From: Pseudomonas sp. MPC6
GTDB taxonomy: Bacteria > Pseudomonadota > Gammaproteobacteria > Pseudomonadales > Pseudomonadaceae
Assembly (NCBI RefSeq): GCF_006094435.1
Contig: NZ_CP034783.1
Location: 2,507,001-2,571,000, forward strand
Direction of reading: 5' to 3'
Length of the DNA: 64,000 nucleotides
Shown: in pieces, positions 17,891 through 25,335 of the stretch
Position numbering within the stretch: position 1 is the stretch's first letter
How the letters are laid out: the number at the start of each line of letters is the position of its first letter
Notes under the pieces: model-generated
What the model saw: the letters and a program-made list of their open reading frames with translations, nothing else
Databases searched by the model: none
Told to the model about the DNA's origin: nothing
Made by a program: the position numbers and the translations under genes

Positions 17891-18826
17891 ATGAAAGGAG
17901 ACGCCTCTCTGTTCGCCGCCATTGACCTGGGGTCCAATGCGTTTCGCATGATGATTGGGCAGTCGGTCAAACGAGACCAGCAGTTGGTGATCCACGAAGT
18001 GAAAACCCTGCGTGAACCTGTCCGCCTGGCGGAGGGGGCTCAGGGCGGAGCGCTGGACGAACTGGCGCTGGATCGAGGCTGGCAGGCGCTCGCGCGATTT
18101 GGCAAAAAGTTGCGCGGCTTCGAGGCCGGGCGGGTGCGGGCGGTGGCGACCAGCGCCGTGCGCGAAGCCGACAATGCGCAACTGTTCCTGGCCAGCGCGG
18201 AGCGCCACCTGGGTTTTCGCATCGATGTCATCTCCGGGCATGAAGAGGCCCGACTCGTCTACGCCGGCGTGGCCCACACGGTTCCGGGTACGGAACAGAT
18301 GCGCCTGGTGGTGGATATCGGCGGCGGATCCACCGAACTGATTCTGGGCCGGGGCGTGCAACCCCTTGTCACCGAGAGTATCGCCATCGGCAGCGGCACC
18401 TTTGGTGCGCGCTACTTTCCGGGGGGCAGCGTCACGGCCCAGAGGCTGCTGGAGGCCGAGCGAGTCGCCACGCTGGCGTTTGAAAAAGTTGCGCGGCGTT
18501 ATCGTGCGCTGGGCTGGCAGCAGACCATCGGCTCTTCAGGCACCGCCCGCATGCTGGCCAAAGTGCTCAAGGCCAACGGTTTGAACGACTTTGGCCAAAA
18601 CGGCATCACCTACAGCGGCCTGTTGCGCCTGTCGTTGCGCCTGCTGGAAGTGGGGCACGTCAAGAAGCTCCGCCTGGCGGGCTTGCAAGCCCATCGCCTG
18701 AGCATCTTGCCGGGCGGCCTGGTGCTGATGCTGGCGGCATTCAAGGTCTTTGGCATCACACAGATGACGGCCTCCGAACCGGGTTTGAGGTTGGGTGTGC
18801 TTCATGGGCTGATGTCCAGACACTAA
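17891..18826 (+). CDS. Ppx/GppA-family exopolyphosphatase/pppGpp phosphatase
   Basis: 311 residues from the ATG at 17891 (AGGAATTCCC upstream). ASKHA-fold landmarks are AAIDLGSNAFRMMIG near the N-terminus (phosphate-1 loop) and VDIGGGSTELILG near residue 140 (phosphate-2 loop); a conserved SSGTARML follows near residue 217. The length corresponds to the catalytic module without the HD-type C-terminal extension of full-size Ppx/GppA (about 500 residues), so it is one of the short Ppx2-like members. Substrate choice (polyphosphate or pppGpp) cannot be decided. Confidence 0.82.
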   Translation: MKGDASLFAAIDLGSNAFRMMIGQSVKRDQQLVIHEVKTLREPVRLAEGAQGGALDELALDRGWQALARFGKKLRGFEAGRVRAVATSAVREADNAQLFLASAERHLGFRIDVISGHEEARLVYAGVAHTVPGTEQMRLVVDIGGGSTELILGRGVQPLVTESIAIGSGTFGARYFPGGSVTAQRLLEAERVATLAFEKVARRYRALGWQQTIGSSGTARMLAKVLKANGLNDFGQNGITYSGLLRLSLRLLEVGHVKKLRLAGLQAHRLSILPGGLVLMLAAFKVFGITQMTASEPGLRLGVLHGLMSRH

Positions 18827-18861
18827 GCTTCAACCACCACTTGCAGCAGTCGGTCGGGGGA

Positions 18862-20351
18862 TCATTTCAGCAATGCACTTCTGAGCTCTTCAATGGTTTC
18901 GATGAGCAGTTCATAGGACACCGGCTTGCTCAGATGACGATCGAAACCCGATTTTCGCGATTCCTCGATATCGCTTTCGGCGCCGTAACCGGTCAATGCG
19001 ATGGCTGGAACCGCCTGAATCTGCGGGAGCTCGCGCAGCGCGCGCATCAGTTCGTGGCCGCTCATGACCGGCATGCCGACATCGGAGATCACCAGGTCGT
19101 ATTGGCCCGTCTGTGCCGCTTTCAGCGCCTTCACCGGTTCAGAGAAGGCAATGACTCGGGCATCCTCCATTTCCAGCAGCATTTGCAGGGTTTCCAGAAC
19201 CTCCGCCGAGTCGTCCACCAGCAGCACCGTGACGCCGGCTAGGCGTCCTGACAGTCCGTCGGTGGGTGCGGGTCGCGCCGTGTCTTCGGCAGATTGGCTC
19301 AGCGGCAGCAGGACCGTGAAGGTACAGCCCTGGCCCAGGCCTGCGGAGCTCACTTCGACACTGCCGCCATGGGCTTCGGCCAGTTGCCTCACCAACGACA
19401 GACCGATCCCCAGCCCATCCCGTTGATGGGTCGCATGCTGATTGGCGGCCTGGCCAAACAGTTCAAACACTTCGCTGATGCTCTGCGCACTCAAGCCTGC
19501 GCCACTGTCCTTGACCTCGAGCCGGGCCATGTCGCCCTCGCGACTGGCCACCAACTGGACCTGGCCGCCCGCCGGGGTGAATTTCAGCGCATTGTTCACC
19601 AGGTTCCAGATGATCTGCTCCACTCGGGTCGGGTCGGCATTGATCGTCAGCGGTTGACCCGCGTCGGGCATGCGCAGGGTGACGTTGATGCCTGCTGCGT
19701 CATCACTGACGACGGCATGAATGTCTTGCAACACTTGGCACACGTCCATGGCGGCAAGCTTGAGTTTGAGTTTGCCCGTGCGTAAACGCGCCACATCCAG
19801 CAGGTCGTTGATGATGCGTGCCTGACTGTTGACGGCGTCACAGATGGTGTCGACCGCCTTGGCCGCGGGGGCCAGGGATTTGGTAACGGGCAGGCGTCGC
19901 AACAGCTCCGCGTTGAGCTGGATCAGATTGAGCGGATGCTTGAGCTCATGGGACATGACGGCGAAGAACTCGTCTTTCAGATGGCTGCTGATCTGTGTTT
20001 CAGCCAACTGCTGGTTTTGCTCTTTGTGCAAGCGTTTGTGGCCAGTCAGGTCCCGGGCAATCTTCACATAGCCCTTGAGGTTCTCACCCTTGAGCCGCGT
20101 CACCTCGCCGCGTAGCGCTCAGACACTGAGGCCGTTGTTTGCAGGTGCGGATCGTTGGCGCTGGGTAGCGTGATTTCCCTCGCGTTGCGCCACAGCTCCA
20201 GCAGTTTTTGCGGCATTTCCACGACCGGCAGCACGACGCAAAAGGCCCGTTCGCGGTGTGCCAGGGCCAGGTCGCGGAAGAACAGATCGATAGAGGCATG
20301 GCGGCTGTCGCCAGGGCTGACTTCAAGATAACCGTCACCATGGGTTCATGA
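18862..20351 (-). pseudogene. Collapsed CheB/CheR-PAS-histidine kinase-receiver gene
   Basis: The downstream part (18862-20103) is an open frame of 413 residues: tail of a PAS domain (EVTRLKGENLKGYVKIARDL), HisKA with MSHELKHPLN, HATPase with NLVNNALKF and GLGIGLSLVRQL, then a receiver with LLVDDSAEV and SDVGMPVMSG. Upstream, a different frame (about 20102-20345) still encodes CheB pieces: HGDGYLEVSPGDSRHASIDL joined to VVEMPQKLLELWRNAREI. It ends in a TGA that overlaps the GTG of the kinase frame. So the CheB core, all of CheR and most of PAS are deleted. A GTG start at 20103 could still give a soluble kinase-receiver without a sensor, but it is most simply a decayed hybrid. Confidence 0.75.
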
Positions 20352-20497
20352 GCCGATCTTGACGAGGAATGTTTCGGGACGACTGGCGCTCATCCATGAC
20401 AGAACCAGCGTCGGGACCAGACATTCTTTAAACCTTCCGAAGGCGAGCAGGGTCGATAGGTGAAGACCATCGGCTTCGCTGAATCGAGGGACCCTCA

Positions 20498-21160
20498 ATG
20501 ATTGGCGTCGTGATACCCGCCCATAATGAAGAAAAACATATTGCCACCTGCCTTTCATCCGTCTTGCTTGCCGCAAAACATCCGGGGCTCGAAGGTCGCC
20601 AGGTAACGGTGCTGGTGGTGCTGGACGATTGTTCAGACGCCACAGACCGGTTGGTCGCTGCCCTGGAAGTCAGCGCGTTGATGGTCTGTTTCCAGAATGT
20701 CGGGAAAGCCAGGGCGACCGGTGCGGAACAACTGCTCAGTGCTGGAGCGCAGTGGCTCGCCTTTACCGATGCCGACACGGTGGTGCCTCCCGATTGGCTC
20801 GCACGCCAACTTGAATTCATGGTTGATGCGGTGTGCGGAACGGTCGAGGTCGACAGTTGGGATGATCATGGCGAGTGGGTTCGCGCCAGGTATATGGAGC
20901 GCTACCAGTTCATCGAGAACCATCGCCACATCCATGGCGCCAATCTCGGCCTGAGTGCCACCGCGTATCGCGACGCTGGCGGTTTCCAGCATCTGGTAGC
21001 CCACGAAGACGTGCACCTGGTTGCCGCACTTGAACGAATCAATGCCCGCATTATCTGGACGGCAACCAACCCGGTCGTTACCAGTGCGCGCAGGGATTAC
21101 AAATGTTGCGGCGGCTTTGGTGAATACCTGCTGTCCCTCACGGTGACGCCTGCGTTGTAA
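20498..21160 (+). CDS. Family 2 glycosyltransferase
   Basis: 220 residues, a single GT-A domain. The nucleotide-sugar site VVIPAHNEEKHI is at residues 4-15, and the metal-binding DADT is near residue 90 (LAFTDADTVVPPDW). GANLGLSATAYRDAGGF, near 147, is the acceptor-side motif of GT2 enzymes that act on lipid or polyprenyl substrates. There are no transmembrane helices. In Pseudomonas similar short GT2 genes sit beside acyl-CoA dehydrogenase and PIG-L genes, but here it stands alone. Confidence 0.8.
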   Translation: MIGVVIPAHNEEKHIATCLSSVLLAAKHPGLEGRQVTVLVVLDDCSDATDRLVAALEVSALMVCFQNVGKARATGAEQLLSAGAQWLAFTDADTVVPPDWLARQLEFMVDAVCGTVEVDSWDDHGEWVRARYMERYQFIENHRHIHGANLGLSATAYRDAGGFQHLVAHEDVHLVAALERINARIIWTATNPVVTSARRDYKCCGGFGEYLLSLTVTPAL

Positions 21161-21285
21161 AAAGCCGTCCATCCAGGGGCCAATCTCTACCCGGTGAGCG
21201 ATAGAGGGCGGGGTCAGTACAGGGTTCCATCGAGATGACTGACTGTCGTGGTTCTCACTCATAACGCATCGCTCATCATTCCTTT

Positions 21286-21313
21286 GGAACTCCCGACAAC
21301 TGCGCTCCGTCCT
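21286..21313 (+). promoter_or_regulatory. Possible ECF (AlgU/RpoE-type) promoter
   Basis: GGAAC at 21286 and a GTC-type -10 at 21309, spaced by 16-17 bases, resemble the extracytoplasmic-stress consensus (GGAACTT ... GTCTAA/TCTGA). It lies 76 bases upstream of the YqjD/holin-like/DUF3618 operon, whose relatives are stress-induced. The match is partial. Confidence 0.35.
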
Positions 21314-21388
21314 TTGAAATGAGGGGGGCTGCGGGTAATTCGTGGCGGACCCTATAACGCTTTTTTTATATGGAAGGCGAGGAACGTC

Positions 21389-22042
21389 ATGAATACTTCA
21401 GACACCAGAGCTGGCACTCAGACAGATCAGCAGGACAACACAGGGAGGCCTGAGCAAGACTTTCAACATTTGAAGGAAGACGTAACCGAGGTGCTGGGCG
21501 GCGCGAGGCAACAGGTGGATGCGCAGTTCGGGCAATACCGCGATACAGCGGCGGATCAGATCGAGGCCCTGGCCAAGGGCGCGAAGTCCGTCCTTTCCGA
21601 ACTTGAAAGCAAGGACACGCTCGGCATGTCCGACTACCTCGCCGACATGGCGCACTCCATGAGCGGCCTGGCAGGAAATCTGCGCGGCAAAAGCGCCGAG
21701 CAGCTACTCCATGATGGGGCCGACCTGGCTCGCAGCAATCCGGCACTCTTCATCGCCGGCAGCATCGCGCTGGGCTTTGGCCTGTCGCGCTTTCTGAAAG
21801 CCGGCAGTGCCCCTGCCGCGACCTTTGCCGATGCCAGTGACCCGGCCACCGGCAGCTCTATGCCGCCGTCAGGCGGTTTCGGCGCCCATCGGCCTTATGA
21901 AACCTCCGTTGCATCGCGCACCGATCCGGGGGCCGGCCTGGCCACCGGCATCACGCCGGCGTCGCCGAATGAACAGGACCACCCTTCGGACTTTGCCACG
22001 ACGTCGACACCGGGTTCGACAACCTTCAAAGGAGAATTGTGA
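21389..22042 (+). CDS. Hypothetical stress-operon protein (YqjD/ElaB-like layout)
   Basis: 217 residues. A helical, charged N-terminal two-thirds (about 20-110) leads to one C-terminal-proximal hydrophobic segment, SNPALFIAGSIALGFGLSRFL (about 120-140). A disordered Gly/Ser/Thr/Pro-rich tail follows. The helix-then-single-membrane-segment layout resembles ribosome-associated YqjD/ElaB-type membrane proteins. Its TGA overlaps the ATG of the next gene by one base (TGATG), so the three genes are translationally coupled. Confidence 0.65.
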   Translation: MNTSDTRAGTQTDQQDNTGRPEQDFQHLKEDVTEVLGGARQQVDAQFGQYRDTAADQIEALAKGAKSVLSELESKDTLGMSDYLADMAHSMSGLAGNLRGKSAEQLLHDGADLARSNPALFIAGSIALGFGLSRFLKAGSAPAATFADASDPATGSSMPPSGGFGAHRPYETSVASRTDPGAGLATGITPASPNEQDHPSDFATTSTPGSTTFKGEL

Positions 22043-22473
22043 TGAACAGACAAGATCCGGATTTTCCAGGTTCAAGACCGCTGTCCGCTCCCGAACAGGA
22101 CGCCTCGGTAGTCGGATTGTTGCGGCAATTGTCCCGTGAAGTGCCCGATCTCTTCAGCAAGGAGCTGGCGTTGGCCAAGGCCGAGTTGCAAGCCAGCCTC
22201 ACCACGCTCAAGGCCGGCATTGCCGGTGTGGCGGGGGGGACGATTGTCCTGTTGGCGGGGTTCATCATCTTGTTGATGTCCGCCGTCTACGGCCTGAGCA
22301 TGGTGATGGCGCCATGGTTGGCCGCGCTGATTGTGGGCATCGTGGTGATGATTGTCGGGTTCGTCATGCTGCAGTCGGGGAAGAAACAATTCGAGCCGTC
22401 CCACTTCAAGCCTGAACGCACGCTGGGCGCCTTGAATAAAGACCAGGAAGCGCTGCGGAGGAAAGTCTCATGA
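22042..22473 (+). CDS. Phage-holin-family (YqjE-like) membrane protein
   Basis: 143 residues; GGAG at 22031 fits the ATG at 22042 better than the GTG one codon earlier. Two adjacent hydrophobic helices (about 65-95 and 97-120) are preceded by an amphipathic helix, the arrangement of the holin 3_6/YqjE family. Despite the name, members in this operon context are housekeeping envelope-stress proteins, and nothing else here is phage-like. The stop overlaps the next start (ATGA). Confidence 0.75.
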   Translation: MNRQDPDFPGSRPLSAPEQDASVVGLLRQLSREVPDLFSKELALAKAELQASLTTLKAGIAGVAGGTIVLLAGFIILLMSAVYGLSMVMAPWLAALIVGIVVMIVGFVMLQSGKKQFEPSHFKPERTLGALNKDQEALRRKVS

Positions 22474-23306
22474 ACCGTGAATTGGAGATTGAATCGCAAA
22501 AGAGTCCGGAAGCCATCGAGCGCGAAATCGATGCGCAGCGAGCAAGCATCGGCAATATCGTCGATGCCCTGGAAAGCAAGTTTACGCCGGGCCAGATGTT
22601 CGACCAGGCATTGGGGATGATGCAGAGCAACGGCACGACGTTCCTGACCAACCTGGGGACCAGCGTGCGTAACAACCCGGTTCCGGCTGTAATCACCTCG
22701 GTTGGATTGCTGTGGTTGATGATGAGTCAGAACCGTCCACCGACGCCACGTCCGGACTATCGAACTGGCCCAAGCGCGGCGGACAAGGCTGGGGAGTGGG
22801 TTGATGGCTTGACCGACGGTATCGACAGTGCGCGGGACCATTTGCACCACACCGCGGACTCGTTCAAAGAGGGCTATCAGACGGTCAAGGGCAAGGCGGT
22901 AAACCTGGGCGACAATCTGGGCGCTGCCACGGAAAACATCAGCCATGCGATGCATGATGCCAGTGACCGTTTGGCACGCAGTACCCAAGTGATGAGTCAT
23001 CAATTGCGCCATTTGCTGCAGGAACAACCGCTGATGGTCGCCGCTGCGGGCATCGCGTTGGGTGCCATGTTGGGCGCGGCATTGCCTTCGACGGCGACGG
23101 AGCAACGTTATCTGGGCAAGACCAGTGCAGGCCTGGCCGACAAGGTCAAGCAGCAGGCTCGGGAGGGGTTCGAGGCGGTGCGCGATACAGTGACAAAGAC
23201 GACGGATCACCCGGATATGGACGTCAAGCCGAATGGGGAACCGCGCCCGGGCCCCGCGAGCGAAGCGAGTGCAGCCGACCTGTCGCGAGGATTGGGTACT
23301 TCGTGA
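22470..23306 (+). CDS. DUF3618 domain protein
   Basis: 278 residues. The N-terminal DUF3618 motif SPEAIEREIDAQRASIGNIVDALESKF is at about residues 11-37 (excerpt). Two short hydrophobic stretches follow: NPVPAVITSVGLLWLMMS at about 70, and PLMVAAAGIALGAMLGAALP at about 190. Long Ala/Asp/Lys helices lie between and after them. It completes the YqjD-YqjE-DUF3618 trio found in many Pseudomonas as an osmotic/envelope-stress operon. No enzymatic motif is present. Confidence 0.78.
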   Translation: MNRELEIESQKSPEAIEREIDAQRASIGNIVDALESKFTPGQMFDQALGMMQSNGTTFLTNLGTSVRNNPVPAVITSVGLLWLMMSQNRPPTPRPDYRTGPSAADKAGEWVDGLTDGIDSARDHLHHTADSFKEGYQTVKGKAVNLGDNLGAATENISHAMHDASDRLARSTQVMSHQLRHLLQEQPLMVAAAGIALGAMLGAALPSTATEQRYLGKTSAGLADKVKQQAREGFEAVRDTVTKTTDHPDMDVKPNGEPRPGPASEASAADLSRGLGTS

Positions 23307-23317
23307 TCGGGCGAGTG

Positions 23318-23342
23318 ACGGGAGGTCCAACGGGCCTCCCGT
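23318..23342 (+). terminator. Probable terminator stem-loop of the stress operon
   Basis: ACGGGAGG, a 9-base loop and CCTCCCGT form a perfect 8-bp G+C-rich stem 12 bases after the DUF3618 stop. The following T-run is weak (GTGTTG), so termination may be partial. Confidence 0.5.
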
Positions 23343-23380
23343 GTTGCTGGAACCATCGGAAAACCCTGGGGCTCACTGGT

Positions 23381-23833
23381 TCACAGTGAGTTCCAGACCC
23401 CGCCATCCGCGACCGGGACATCATTCAGGTCGAAGGGATTGACCCCTTCGAGGCAGCCGATGTTGAAACCGAACTCTTCCGGATTGTTGCTGAGTCGGTG
23501 ATGCGTATAAGTGCCGCAGTTTTTACAAAAGTAATGCTCGGCCACATGCTTGCCGAACTGATACCTCGACAGCGCGGACTTGCCCCTGATCACCTTGAGA
23601 TCTGCCCATTCCACTGCGGCGACGATTGCGCCTTTGCGTTTACAGAACGAGCAGTCGCACCGGTGTGGACTGGGAACGCCTTCAGGCAAATGGATCTCGA
23701 GGATAACGGCGCCACAATGACAACTGGCCCGGTGATGCGTGCGGATAGCGGTATTACCGATTTTCTTCAGCATCACTCTGCGCTGGTCATTGATATCGGT
23801 GACCACGGCTTGCTGCGGGTTGCTTGGGCTCAT
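23381..23833 (-). CDS. GFA/CENP-V domain zinc protein
   Basis: 150 residues from the ATG at 23833, whose ATGA overlaps the stop of the upstream gene and so favours this start over one 7 codons earlier. The zinc-binding cysteines of the glutathione-dependent formaldehyde-activating fold are present: CHCG, then CDCSFCKRKG, then CKNCG. The family's GSH-formaldehyde adduct activity is known for only a few members; the fold binds two zinc ions. Second gene of a two-gene operon behind an Anr box. Confidence 0.8.
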   Translation of the reverse strand: MSPSNPQQAVVTDINDQRRVMLKKIGNTAIRTHHRASCHCGAVILEIHLPEGVPSPHRCDCSFCKRKGAIVAAVEWADLKVIRGKSALSRYQFGKHVAEHYFCKNCGTYTHHRLSNNPEEFGFNIGCLEGVNPFDLNDVPVADGGVWNSL

Positions 23834-24084
23834 GAAATTGAAACCTCTGTCCAATCCAGTTTTGCGGATTCACGCCATTTAACCTCGGTCACTCCATACT
23901 TTTCCGCTTGGGGCTTGGAGATCATTTTAAGTGGCGGCCTACCCGGTTTAGGTATGGGTGCTATTCCGGCATCACAGCTTGCCCAATGCCATGCATCGGC
24001 ATTGCGCATCGGTTTTGCCCGGATGATGAACGACTTCGACTCTCCGTGAAGCTTGTATTCGATGACGTAAAGACAGGTACTCAT
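23830..24084 (-). CDS. Small conserved Pseudomonas protein (DUF6555-like)
   Basis: 84 residues with GAGGGGG just upstream of the ATG at 24084. The pattern LYVIEYKLHG...SFIIRA...AWHWASCDAGI, then TEVKWRES, is that of a small Pseudomonas-specific family I remember as DUF6555. No function is known. It is the promoter-proximal gene of the operon with the GFA protein, with an FNR/Anr site about 85 bases upstream. Confidence 0.65.
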   Translation of the reverse strand: MSTCLYVIEYKLHGESKSFIIRAKPMRNADAWHWASCDAGIAPIPKPGRPPLKMISKPQAEKYGVTEVKWRESAKLDWTEVSIS

Positions 24085-24442
24085 GAGACCCCCTCCATTT
24101 GCTCATAGAGAAAGGAGTGGCCGCGTCAAAAAAAATTCAAAAGGTTTGCATAGACCTGATTACTGGTTGATTTGGATCAACATACTGCGAATCAGGCCAA
24201 AACTCACTCTAGCTGATAGTGGCGGATTTGCCGGTTTTCATCGACCACTGACATGTCCAGCGTCCGGCACAAAAACCTGTGGTCACCAAAGCTAAGAACG
24301 ATTCGCACGAGCACAGGATGCTATTGCAGCGACGGTTCCTGGCGTATATGCAGCAGAACCTGACCGAGAAGATATCTGTGGGGTGATATCCGTCGGTTCA
24401 GTCAGGAGAGCGGGTGCTGCCCATCTGCTCTCGAGGGGGCAG
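24085..24442. other. Intergenic stretch (promoter region) with no confident gene
   Basis: 358 bases. The left part carries the Anr box and promoter for the leftward operon. A 22-codon rightward frame (ATG at 24318, ending TGA at 24384) has no ribosome-binding site that convinced me and no recognisable product. The remainder shows nothing. Confidence 0.4.
24167..24180 (-). promoter_or_regulatory. Anr/FNR box TTGATTTGGATCAA
   Basis: A perfect match to the FNR-family consensus TTGAT-N4-ATCAA. It lies about 85 bases upstream of the ATG of the small-protein/GFA operon, a distance compatible with class II activation (box near -41.5 with a transcript start around 24130). This suggests low-oxygen induction. 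No gene of comparable quality lies to the right. Confidence 0.65.
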
Positions 24443-24709
24443 TCAGGCGGGGGGAAGCATCATCGTGATTGGAGAAAGCTGTGGGCTGCGGATGAACCCG
24501 GCTTTTTCATAAAGCGTCACCAGCCTTTCATTCAACGGGTGGACTACGAGGGCGGTTGTCCCGACTTCGCTGGCTGCTGCGATCGTTCGGATAATCGCGT
24601 CCCTGAGCAGATCGCCACAATCGAAGGCGCTCAGCTCATGGATGTCCTTGAGTTTTTCCGGGGCGGTCAGCTCCAGCGAGGCGGCCTTTCCAGCAGTTGG
24701 CGCAGACAT
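24443..24709 (-). pseudogene. GNAT toxin (TacT-like) with a large internal deletion
   Basis: The 88-codon frame starts like a TacT-type toxin (LTAPEKLKDIHELSAFDCG) and then jumps directly to the acetyl-CoA-binding C-terminal half (DLLRDAIIRTIAAASEVGTT, then VHPLNERLVTLYEKAGF and MMLPP). Intact proteins of this family are about 160-175 residues, so about 80-90 central residues are missing. The missing part includes the conserved GRLAVD strand and the pyrophosphate loop. It should be inactive as an acetyltransferase. It overlaps the antitoxin remnant. Confidence 0.7.
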
Positions 24710-24915
24710 TCGTTACTCCTTAACGGGTTTGACTCCAGCGCTTGTTCAAACGCATCAAATTCATGGTTGGCAAGGACAAACAGGCGTTGATCCAGAATGA
24801 CTTCCTCGGCTTTTTTACAAGCGGCATCCAGGATAAAGCTGGTCCGGTCGCTTCCCGAAATGGCTGCGGCGAAAGCTATACGGGTCGGTTGAGCCGGCTT
24901 TTGGCAAACCTGCAT
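24667..24915 (-). pseudogene. DUF1778 (TacA-like) antitoxin, N-terminally truncated
   Basis: 82 codons. KPAQPTRIAFAAAISGSDRT, SFILDAACKKAEEVILDQRL and the C-terminal neutralisation region to LRQLLERPPRW are recognisable DUF1778 sequence. The N-terminal beta-strand that makes the ribbon-helix-helix DNA contact is absent, and the frame begins only 14 bases after the stop of the upstream cupin gene. Any protein made would lack DNA binding. Together with the deleted toxin it marks a decayed toxin-antitoxin locus. Confidence 0.6.
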
Positions 24916-24929
24916 GCAGCCCTATCTCT

Positions 24930-25307
24930 TCAACGCCGGGTATAAATCACCATCAAAATGGCCCCATGCTCCGAACCCGCGCTGTGTGCCGCGCCCGGGG
25001 CGCGGCAACAATAGTCGCCGACCTGCAACGTGCGATCCTGATCAAAGAACGAGCCCTGCAGCACGAACAGTTGCTCAAGCTCCCCGGCATGGGTGTGGCT
25101 GGGGACATGGGCGCCGGGGTCGACTTTCATCAGCAGGGTCTTTTCCCCGCGCTCGGCGTCTTCGAACAGCGGCTTGATCCAGAAGCCTTCAGCCGCCGTC
25201 GGCTGCCAGTCATCCGTCGAAGACGAATAATAGAGCGAGCCTTCGACCGGGCCCTGGACGCCGTTTTTACCGGCAATTTTCCAGTTGGGGGTTTGATTGT
25301 CCGGCAT
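24930..25307 (-). CDS. Small cupin-domain protein
   Basis: 125 residues from the ATG at 25307, which has GAGGTGAAG upstream. The cupin motif 1 histidines are visible in PSHTHAGELEQLFVLQGSF (about 75-93) and motif 2 in APGAAHSAGSEHG, as in ChrR-type and dioxygenase-like single cupins. It is in line with, and 28 bases downstream of, the demethylase gene, so it probably belongs to that operon. The role might be metal-dependent ring or side-chain oxidation, or small-molecule sensing; the sequence does not decide. Confidence 0.7.
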   Translation of the reverse strand: MPDNQTPNWKIAGKNGVQGPVEGSLYYSSSTDDWQPTAAEGFWIKPLFEDAERGEKTLLMKVDPGAHVPSHTHAGELEQLFVLQGSFFDQDRTLQVGDYCCRAPGAAHSAGSEHGAILMVIYTRR

Positions 25308-25335
25308 GCCTGCTTCACCTCGATAATGGGTTCGC

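Noticed and set aside
22042..22473. Prophage suspected from a holin-family protein
   Set aside because: No other phage gene, integrase or att site is nearby, and the YqjD-YqjE-DUF3618 arrangement is a chromosomal stress operon.
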